DNA from: Mycobacterium kyorinense
GTDB taxonomy: Bacteria; Actinomycetota; Actinomycetes; Mycobacteriales; Mycobacteriaceae
Reading direction: 5' to 3'
NCBI RefSeq assembly: GCF_002101735.1
Contig: NZ_LQPE01000172.1
Span: forward strand, 62,001-126,000
Length of the DNA stretch: 64,000 bases
In this document: positions 57,807 to 64,000 of the stretch, piece after piece
Layout of the letters: each line of letters opens with the position of its first letter
How positions within the stretch are numbered: the stretch's first letter is position 1
Notes under the pieces: generated by a model
Seen by the model: the letters and a program-made list of their open reading frames with translations, nothing else
Told to the model about the DNA's origin: nothing
Databases searched by the model: none
Translations under genes and position numbers: made by a program

Positions 57807-58378
57807 CAGCGCTCGTCGGCCTTGCCGGCGGTCTCCACGAGTTCGTCGCCCGGTTTCCGCCGGCCGACGGTGTCGAAGTCGAAGCCGAACACCGACAGCG
57901 CAACCAGCAGGATCGCCCCGCCCACCACCGACGGGTCGGCGACATTGAACACCGGCCACCAGCCGATCGACAGGAAGTCGACGACATGCCCGCGCAGCGG
58001 GCCCGGCGACCGGAAGAACCGATCGACCAGGTTGCCCATCGCGCCGCCCAGGATCATGCCCAGGCCAATGGCCCACCACGGCGAGACCAGACGCCGTCCC
58101 ATCCAGAAGATCCCGACCACCACCCCCGTCGCGATCAGGGTCAGCAGCCAGGTGTATCCGGTCGCCATCGAGAACGCGGCCCCGGAATTGCGCACCAACG
58201 TCCAGGTGACGGTGTCGCCGATGATCGACACCGGCTGGCCCGGGGTCAGCAGCCTGACGGCGAGCACCTTGGTGACGATGTCGAGCGCCAACACCACCGC
58301 CGCGACCGAGAGCAGCAGGCGCAGCCGTCGCGGCGGAGCAGTAGGTTGCGGCGTTCCCGCGGGGGATTCGTCAGTCAC
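57806..58378 (-). CDS. lspA: Lipoprotein signal peptidase (signal peptidase II)
   Basis: LspA is the aspartic protease that removes signal peptides from prolipoproteins in the membrane. The 190-residue protein has four helices (about residues 20-42, 73-90, 98-115 and 145-168). The catalytic aspartates are in GGAMGNLVDRFF and VFNVADPSVVGG. VRNSGAAFSM is the family's N-x-G-A-A-F motif. The C-terminus is charged. Divergent from ansA. Confidence 0.96.
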   Translation of the reverse strand: MTDESPAGTPQPTAPPRRLRLLLSVAAVVLALDIVTKVLAVRLLTPGQPVSIIGDTVTWTLVRNSGAAFSMATGYTWLLTLIATGVVVGIFWMGRRLVSPWWAIGLGMILGGAMGNLVDRFFRSPGPLRGHVVDFLSIGWWPVFNVADPSVVGGAILLVALSVFGFDFDTVGRRKPGDELVETAGKADER

Positions 58379-58383
58379 GCCCC

Positions 58384-58389
58384 TATCAT
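58384..58389 (+). promoter_or_regulatory. -10 box of a likely leaderless ansA promoter
   Basis: TATCAT ends 6 bases before the ansA ATG in the very short divergent interval with lspA. Confidence 0.45.
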
Positions 58390-58395
58390 CCCAGC

Positions 58396-59301
58396 ATGAG
58401 CCGCCTGACGGTCATCAGCACCGGTGGCACGATCGCCACCAGCACCGACGCCGACGGGGTACGCCGGCCGACCCGCAGCGGCGCCGAGCTGACCGCCGGC
58501 CTGGACGTGGATGTCGTCGACGTGCTCTCGCTGGATAGCTCGCAGTTGACGCCGGCCGACTGGGACGTGATCGGCGCGGCGGTGCGCGCGGCGGTCGACG
58601 GCGGCGCGCGGGGCGTGGTCGTCACGCACGGCACGGACACCCTCGAGGAGACCGCGCTGTGGCTCGACCTCACCTACGACGGCGCGGCGCCGGTGGTGAT
58701 CACCGGCGCCCTGCGCAGCGCCGACGCGCCCGACGCCGACGGCCCGGCCAACCTGCGCGACGCTTTGTCGGTGGCTGCCAGCGCCGACGCCCGCGACCTG
58801 GGCGTGCTGGTGTCGTTCGGCGGTCGGCTGTTGCAGCCGCTGGGCCTGCGCAAAGTGGCGACGGGCTTCGCGGGCGAGCCGCTGGGGACCCTCGAGGAGG
58901 TCGTCCGCGACAAGGTCCGGCCCTACCTGGGCGAGCTCAGCGCGGCACGGGCGCCGCGCGTCGACATCGTCGCGACCTATCCGGGCGGCGACGCGGTGGC
59001 GCTGGATGCCTGCGTGGCCGCCGGCGCCCGCGGTGTGGTGCTGGAGGCGCTCGGCTCGGGCAACGCGGGAGCGGCGGTGATCGACGGGGTGCGCCGGCAT
59101 TGCGCCGCGGGGGTGGTGGTCGCGGTGTCCAGCCGGGTCGCGGGCGCCCGGGTCGGTGCGGGATACGGCCCGGGCCGGGAGCTGGCCGACGCGGGCGCGG
59201 CGATGGTGCCCACGCTGCCGCCGAGCCAGGTGCGGGTGCTGCTGATGGCGGCGCTGGCGGCCGGTCTACCGGTCGGCGACGTCGTCGGCCGCTGGGGCTG
59301 A
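58396..59301 (+). CDS. ansA: L-asparaginase
   Basis: This 301-residue class I/II-type asparaginase hydrolyses asparagine to aspartate and ammonia. The two threonine motifs are VISTGGTIATS and VVTHGTDTLEETALWLD; other blocks are GALRSADAPDADGPANLRDAL and the C-terminal domain EALGSGNAG. No signal peptide is visible in this start, although the M. tuberculosis enzyme (about 326 residues as I recall) is longer. Its 3' end overlaps dinX by 36 bp. Confidence 0.92.
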   Translation: MSRLTVISTGGTIATSTDADGVRRPTRSGAELTAGLDVDVVDVLSLDSSQLTPADWDVIGAAVRAAVDGGARGVVVTHGTDTLEETALWLDLTYDGAAPVVITGALRSADAPDADGPANLRDALSVAASADARDLGVLVSFGGRLLQPLGLRKVATGFAGEPLGTLEEVVRDKVRPYLGELSAARAPRVDIVATYPGGDAVALDACVAAGARGVVLEALGSGNAGAAVIDGVRRHCAAGVVVAVSSRVAGARVGAGYGPGRELADAGAAMVPTLPPSQVRVLLMAALAAGLPVGDVVGRWG

Positions 59302-60642
59302 TTCGACCAGTCCCGCAACGTAATCCGGCCAGTCGAGGCTCTCCACGGGGTTGGCGGCGGCCAGGTCGGCGGTGTCGGACGCGAACGTGCGGGCCGGGCC
59401 CGGCCCGGTGCTGCGGGTTTCGAACCGCACCGTGACCACGCCGTGGCCGGCGCCCTGCACCCAGCCGTGCCCGAAGTCGCGGTGGGTGACGTCGTCGCCG
59501 ATCCGCCACGCCGCGGTGTCCGGCTGCGCCGGTGCCTCCGCGGCGTGGTCGGCGTGCGACGTCTCGGCCGACATGTCCAGGTCGGGGAACAACGACTCCT
59601 GAAGCACATCGGACAACCCCGAAAACCCCACGCCGAGTAGGCGAATCGGCCCGATCTGGCGCGGGTCGAGCAGCAGCCGGCGGGCCAGCGCGAGCAGCGC
59701 GGCGGCGTCGGCGGTCGCGTACGGCAGGGTCGCCGAGCGGGTCAGCGTGCTCATGTCTGACTTCTTCAACTTCACCGTGACGGTGCGGGCGCCGCGGCCG
59801 TCACGGGTCAGTCGCTGATGGGCGTGCTCGGCGATCGGGCCGACGGCCTCCTGCAGTTCCTCGAGCGTGGTCAGGTCGGCGGGGAAGGTGGATTCGGCGC
59901 TGATCTGCTTGGCTTCGGCGCGTTCGGTGACCGGCCGCTCGTCGATGCCGCGGGCCAGCCGGTGTAGCGCGGGGCCGATCGTGGCGCCCAGGATGCTGGC
60001 CACCTCGGCTTCCGTCAGCGCCGCGAGCTGCCCGATGGTCTCGATGCCGAGCCGATGCAGCTTTTCCTCGGCGACCGGCCCGATCCCCCACAGTCGTCGC
60101 ACCGGAAGGCCGCCGAGCAGCGGTGTTTCGTCGGCGCGGCGGACCACCCGGATACCGTCGGGTTTGGCCATACCCGAGGCGATCTTGGCGATCTGCTTGC
60201 CCGACCCGGCGCCGACCGAGGCCACCAGGCCGGTCTCGTCGCGCACCCGCCGCCGCAGCTGCTCGCAGAACCGCTCGACGTCGTCGGGCGACGCCCCGAC
60301 CAGTTCTGCCGGCTCCGCGAATCCCTCGTCGTACGACAGCTGCTCGACGACCGGGACCACGGCGCGAATGACGTCGAAAACCCGCCGGCTGGCCACCCCG
60401 TAGACCACGCCGCGCGGCGGCAGCACCACCGCGTGGATGCCGACCAGTCGGCGCGCCTGATGCATCGGCATCGCCGACCGGGCGCCGAAAACTCGTGACT
60501 CGTAGCTGGCGCCGGCCACCACCCCGCGCCCGCCCAGCCCGCCGACCAACACCGGGCGCCCCCGCAATGTGGGCCGGGTCAGCTGCTCGACGGACGCGAA
60601 GAACGCGTCCATGTCGAAATGCAGCACCCACCGCGAGTCCAC
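59266..60642 (-). CDS. dinX: Y-family DNA polymerase IV
   Basis: This 458-residue translesion polymerase has WVLHFDMDAFFASVEQL and LSYDEGFAEP with the catalytic Asp and Asp-Glu, VGAGSGKQIAKIASGMAKP, the HhH region VRRLWGIGPVAEEKLHRLGI, and a little-finger domain. A C-terminal extension after about residue 360 (AAWRIGDDVTHRDFGHGWV) resembles the equivalent region of M. tuberculosis DinX (DinB1). I chose GTG at 60642 because it gives VDSRWVLHFDMDAFF, matching the family; internal ATG is too late. Position -10 TAGCAT lies 8 bases upstream. Confidence 0.93.
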   Translation of the reverse strand: MDSRWVLHFDMDAFFASVEQLTRPTLRGRPVLVGGLGGRGVVAGASYESRVFGARSAMPMHQARRLVGIHAVVLPPRGVVYGVASRRVFDVIRAVVPVVEQLSYDEGFAEPAELVGASPDDVERFCEQLRRRVRDETGLVASVGAGSGKQIAKIASGMAKPDGIRVVRRADETPLLGGLPVRRLWGIGPVAEEKLHRLGIETIGQLAALTEAEVASILGATIGPALHRLARGIDERPVTERAEAKQISAESTFPADLTTLEELQEAVGPIAEHAHQRLTRDGRGARTVTVKLKKSDMSTLTRSATLPYATADAAALLALARRLLLDPRQIGPIRLLGVGFSGLSDVLQESLFPDLDMSAETSHADHAAEAPAQPDTAAWRIGDDVTHRDFGHGWVQGAGHGVVTVRFETRSTGPGPARTFASDTADLAAANPVESLDWPDYVAGLVESAPAADDVADR

Positions 60643-60650
60643 ACTCGCAG

Positions 60651-60656
60651 ATGCTA
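60651..60656 (-). promoter_or_regulatory. -10 box for dinX
   Basis: On the minus strand TAGCAT ends 8 bases before the GTG at 60642, supporting that start. Confidence 0.4.
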
Positions 60657-60708
60657 TTGCGCTAACGTCTTGATTCGTGCCCGCGGTGAAGCCCGGCTGA
60701 GGAGCGAC

Positions 60709-61182
60709 ATGTCGACGGCATGGTCGCGGCTGCGTCAGGAATGGCTGCAGCGTCTGGAATCCGACGAACGCTCGGCCGTTCTGGCCTGGGCGGCGTTTAC
60801 CGTCACGTTCACCGGGCTGCGAGCGCTGACCCACTGGATCCACGCCGGTCACGGCCCGTCGGGTGGCGGGATAAAGCTGGGCAACAGGCATTTTCACCAC
60901 TACAACATTGGGATTGCGTTGCTGTCGGCCGTCGGTGCGGTGGGCCTGCGTGGATCCGACAGACAGCGGCGCCACCCCGTTGCGGCGGTGGCGTTCGGGG
61001 CGGCCAACGCGATGATCGTCGACGAGCTGGCGTTGCTGCTCGACCTCGAGGACGTGTACTGGAAGGCCGACGGACGCCAAAGTGTCGACGCCGCCGTCGG
61101 TCTGATCGCTGCAGGCGCCACGGTCCTTGCGGGTATGCCGTTCTGGCCGTACGCGCGCCGCGCGCTGCGGCCCGGTGGCTAA
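60709..61182 (+). CDS. Membrane protein with HFHHYNIGI motif
   Basis: This 157-residue protein has about three to four helices (about residues 22-42, 66-84, 95-115 and 125-145). The motif GNRHFHHYNIGIALL, with three histidines, and the acidic stretch VDELALLLDLEDVYW recur in actinobacterial proteins of unknown function, and together could form a metal site. GAGGAGCGAC provides a strong ribosome site before the ATG. It is divergent from dinX and converges on ileS. Confidence 0.72.
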   Translation: MSTAWSRLRQEWLQRLESDERSAVLAWAAFTVTFTGLRALTHWIHAGHGPSGGGIKLGNRHFHHYNIGIALLSAVGAVGLRGSDRQRRHPVAAVAFGAANAMIVDELALLLDLEDVYWKADGRQSVDAAVGLIAAGATVLAGMPFWPYARRALRPGG

Positions 61183-61188
61183 CCCGGT

Positions 61189-64000
61189 CTACACCTTGGC
61201 GATCGCCACCCGCACGCCGTCGCCGACGTCAGCGGCGTCCGCCCCCGGGTCGCCGAATTCGAAACGGGTGGCCAGGATTTCACGGGCGATCAGGTCGCGG
61301 TGCGCGTCTGCCCAGGCAGCCCGCTCGGCGGGCACCGACATCACCACGCTGATCCGGTCGGAGACGTCCAGGCCGGTCCACTTGCGCAGCTCCTGTAGCT
61401 CGCGGATGCGGTCCTTGGCCCAGCCTTCGGCCTCCAGCTCGGGTGTGACCGTGGCGTCGAGCACCACCAGCCCGGCGCCGTCGGGCAGTGCCGCGGTGTA
61501 GTCCGGGTCGGCGGCCACCAGCCGGGAGCTGTACTCGTCGGGCTGCAGCACCGCCGGCCCGGCGGTCAGCGTGCCGTCGTCGTTGACGACGCCCTCGCCG
61601 GCCTTGACCGCCTTGATGGCCGCCTGCACGTCCTTGCCCAGCCGTGGCCCCGCGACACGGGCGTTGACCGTCAGCTCGAAACGGCCGTAGCGGGCGATGT
61701 CCTCGGTCAACTCGACGCGCTTGACGTTGAGCTCGTCGGCGATCAAATCGGTGAACGGCTCCAGTCGCCGCGGATTCTCCACCGCCACAGTCAGTTTCGG
61801 CAGGGGCAGACGCACCCGAAGCTGCTTGGCCTTGCGCAGCGACGACGCCGCCGAGCACACCTCGCGCACCTGGTCCATTGCGTCCACCAGATCCGGGTCT
61901 GCGGGCACATCGCCGGGCTCGGGCCAGTCGGTCAGGTGCACCGAGCGCTCGCCGGTGACGCCGCGCCAGATGACCTCGGTGGTCAGCGGCAGCAGCGGCG
62001 CGGCCAGCCGGGCCGTCACCTCCAGCACGGTGTGCAGCGTGTCGATCGCGTCGGCGTCCTCTTCCCAGAACCGCTGCCGGGAGCGTCGCACGTACCAATT
62101 GGTCAGCGCCTCGGTGAATTGGCGCAGCTGCTCGCAGGCACCCGAGATGTCGCAGACGTCCATCTCGGCGGTGAGGTCCTCGCGCAGCGCCGCCAGCTTG
62201 GCCAGAATGTAGCGATCCAGCACATGCCGCGAATCCGTGCGCCAGGTACCGACTTTCGGCGCGTACAGCGCCAAAAAGCTGTAGGCGTTCGTCAACGGCA
62301 ACATGACCTGGCGCACGCCTTCGCGGATGCCGGGTTCGGTGACGATCAGGTTTCCGCCCCGCAGGATCGGCGACGCCATCAAAAACCAGCGCATGGCGTC
62401 GGAGCCGTCGCGGTCGAACACCTCAGTCACGTCGGGGTAGTTGCGCAGCGACTTGCTCATCTTCTGCCCGTCGCTGCCGAGCACAATGCCATGTGCCACA
62501 CAGGTTTTGAATGCCGGCCGGTCGAAGAGCGCAGTGGCCAGCACGTGCAGCGTGTAGAACCAGCCGCGGGTCTGCCCGATGTATTCGACGATGAAATCGC
62601 CGGGGTAATGGGTGTCGAACCAGTCACGGTTCTCGAACGGGTAGTGCACCTGCGCGTACGGCATCGACCCGGAGTCGAACCACACGTCGAAAACGTCGGG
62701 GATGCGCCGCATCGTCGAGCGGCCGGTGGGGTCGTCCGGGTTGGGCCGGGTGAGCTCGTCGATGTAGGGCCGGTGCAGATTGTCCGGGCGCACCCCGAAG
62801 TCGCGCGCCAGCTCGTCGAGGCTTCCGTAGACGTCGATCCGCGGATACGCCGGATCATCGGACATCCACACCGGAATCGGCGTGCCCCAGTAGCGGTTTC
62901 GCGAGATCGACCAGTCGCGCGCGTTGGCCAGCCACTTGCCGAACTGGCCGTCCTTGACGTGCTCGGGGTACCAGGTGATCTGCTGGTTGAGTTCGACCAT
63001 GCGGTCCCGGAATTCGGTGACCCTGACGAACCACGACGACACCGCCCGGTAGATCAACGGGTTTCGGCAGCGCCAGCAGTGCGGGTAGGGGTGCTCGTAG
63101 GTTTCATGCCGCAGCAGCACCGCGCCGTTGGCCGCCGCGGGACCGGTGCCGTTCTTCAGATCGCGGATGATGTGCGGGTTGGCGTCGAAGACGTGCTGAC
63201 CCTGATAGTCCGGGACCGTGGCGTCGAAGCGGCCCTTGGCGTCGACGGGCGTCACCGGCACGATGCCGGCCCGATCACCGGTGTCCTTGTCGTCTTCGCC
63301 GTAGGCCGGCGCCATGTGCACGATCCCGGTACCGTCCTCGGTCGTCACGAACTCGCCGGGGAGTACCGCAAAAGCGTTGGCCGAGTCCATGAAATACGGG
63401 AACGGCGGCAGATACCGCAGACCCAGCAAGTCGGCGCCGCGGTAGCGGCCCAGCACCTCGGGCTCGTCGCCGAGCTCGCGGGCGTAGGCGGCCAGCCGGG
63501 CCTCCGCCAACACATAACGCCGCTCCCCCGCCCGCACCTGCACGTAGGTGACGTCAGGATTGACAGCGACCGCCTGGTTGGACGGCAGGGTCCACGGCGT
63601 CGTCGTCCACACCAACAGATACGCGCCGGCCAATTCCCCTTCGGGCACAAGGAATCCGACCGTGATCGCCGGATCCTGGCGGCTCTGGTAGATGTCGTCG
63701 TCCATCCGCAGCTCGTGGTTGGACAGCGGGGTCTCGTCGCGCCAGCAATACGGCAGGACCCGGTAGCCCTCGTACGCCAAGCCCTTGTCCCACAACTGCT
63801 TGAACGCCCAGATCACCGACTCCATGTAAGGCAAATCGAGCGTCTTGTAGTCGTGTTCGAAGTCGACCCAGCGCGCCTGACGGGTGACATAGGCCTGCCA
63901 CTCGTCGGTGTAGCGCAACACCGATTCGCGGCAGGCCTCGTTGAACGCGGCGATGCCCATCGCGTCGATCTGCGACTTGTCGGTGATGCCGAGTTGCCGC
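61189..64000 (-). CDS. ileS: Isoleucyl-tRNA synthetase (5' end off the right edge)
   Basis: IleS charges tRNA-Ile. About 937 residues are visible; roughly the first 100, including the HIGH motif, lie beyond the window. Present are the editing domain (TTTPWTLPSNQAVAVNPDV), the catalytic-domain segment SWFVRVTEFRDRMVE and SRNRYWGTPIPVW, the KMSKS loop in GQKMSKSLRNYPD, and the anticodon-binding domain (NWYVRRSRQRFWE). The type resembles the eukaryote-like IleS that mycobacteria use. It converges on the small membrane gene with a 6-base gap. Confidence 0.96.
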   Translation of the reverse strand, partial: RQLGITDKSQIDAMGIAAFNEACRESVLRYTDEWQAYVTRQARWVDFEHDYKTLDLPYMESVIWAFKQLWDKGLAYEGYRVLPYCWRDETPLSNHELRMDDDIYQSRQDPAITVGFLVPEGELAGAYLLVWTTTPWTLPSNQAVAVNPDVTYVQVRAGERRYVLAEARLAAYARELGDEPEVLGRYRGADLLGLRYLPPFPYFMDSANAFAVLPGEFVTTEDGTGIVHMAPAYGEDDKDTGDRAGIVPVTPVDAKGRFDATVPDYQGQHVFDANPHIIRDLKNGTGPAAANGAVLLRHETYEHPYPHCWRCRNPLIYRAVSSWFVRVTEFRDRMVELNQQITWYPEHVKDGQFGKWLANARDWSISRNRYWGTPIPVWMSDDPAYPRIDVYGSLDELARDFGVRPDNLHRPYIDELTRPNPDDPTGRSTMRRIPDVFDVWFDSGSMPYAQVHYPFENRDWFDTHYPGDFIVEYIGQTRGWFYTLHVLATALFDRPAFKTCVAHGIVLGSDGQKMSKSLRNYPDVTEVFDRDGSDAMRWFLMASPILRGGNLIVTEPGIREGVRQVMLPLTNAYSFLALYAPKVGTWRTDSRHVLDRYILAKLAALREDLTAEMDVCDISGACEQLRQFTEALTNWYVRRSRQRFWEEDADAIDTLHTVLEVTARLAAPLLPLTTEVIWRGVTGERSVHLTDWPEPGDVPADPDLVDAMDQVREVCSAASSLRKAKQLRVRLPLPKLTVAVENPRRLEPFTDLIADELNVKRVELTEDIARYGRFELTVNARVAGPRLGKDVQAAIKAVKAGEGVVNDDGTLTAGPAVLQPDEYSSRLVAADPDYTAALPDGAGLVVLDATVTPELEAEGWAKDRIRELQELRKWTGLDVSDRISVVMSVPAERAAWADAHRDLIAREILATRFEFGDPGADAADVGDGVRVAIAKV

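Noticed and set aside
1..64000. tRNA or rRNA genes
   Set aside because: I saw no cloverleaf with a TTCGA-type T-loop and matching arms, and no rRNA sequence.

Overview
This window is high-GC chromosomal DNA from a mycobacterium, most likely a slow grower outside the M. tuberculosis complex. Gene order, judged from memory of H37Rv, runs collinear but inverted with the Rv1536-Rv1612 interval. Typical mycobacterial features are the bifunctional HisA/PriA with no trpF, a catalytically dead RipD-like protein, truncated haemoglobin GlbN, DnaE1, the TreXYZ locus, two Ddn-like small proteins, and many genes whose start codon lies 6-9 bases after a TANNNT -10 box (leaderless transcripts). I did not identify the species.

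Layout. 1-3705 (minus): trpE, a Trp-operon membrane protein, trpC and the start of trpB, with bcpB divergent from trpE. 4170-10181: an accessory region between bcpB and hisI. Here a block of about 2 kb is bounded by a 51-bp direct repeat of the bcpB 3' end. It carries a CFP-10 (EsxB)-like protein fused to a long proline-rich and glycine-rich tail, followed in an overlapping operon by two small membrane proteins. Two MFS transporters and two stretches without recognisable genes follow. 10182-16558 (minus): hisD-hisC-hisB-hisH-hisA(priA)-impA-hisF-hisI. 16605-18281: a Ddn-family protein, a SRPBCC protein and an AraC regulator. 18278-22495: nadA-nadB-nadC and the divergent regulator nrtR with a shared operator. 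22538-26400: a secretory-type lipase, then bioB-bsaP-Rv1591-like and the divergent bioQ. 26706-30258: a three-gene membrane/cupredoxin/membrane operon of unknown role. 30241-33910 (minus): bioA-bioF-bioD and a 2H phosphoesterase.

33953-43553 (plus): a small membrane protein, ripD-like, a membrane acyltransferase and treX-treY-treZ (glycogen to trehalose). 43629-49160: ilvA, a Ddn-family protein, a small membrane protein, fadD11, an amidohydrolase and a MerR regulator. 49223-50536: a decayed PPOX gene and a metallo-beta-lactamase-fold hydrolase. 50574-56847: dnaE1, dodecin, two short-chain dehydrogenases and glbN. 56880 to the right edge: an RluD-type pseudouridine synthase, lspA, ansA, dinX, a membrane protein and ileS (5' end off the window).

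The housekeeping clusters are tightly packed, with 1-8 bp overlaps indicating translational coupling. The most unusual part is the repeat-bounded block at 4170-6191. It looks like a horizontally acquired or recombined module that encodes a candidate type VII secreted effector with possible membrane immunity partners. A second item of interest is the 26706-30258 operon, whose first protein contains a duplicated D-x-x-W-H ... P-x-H motif.
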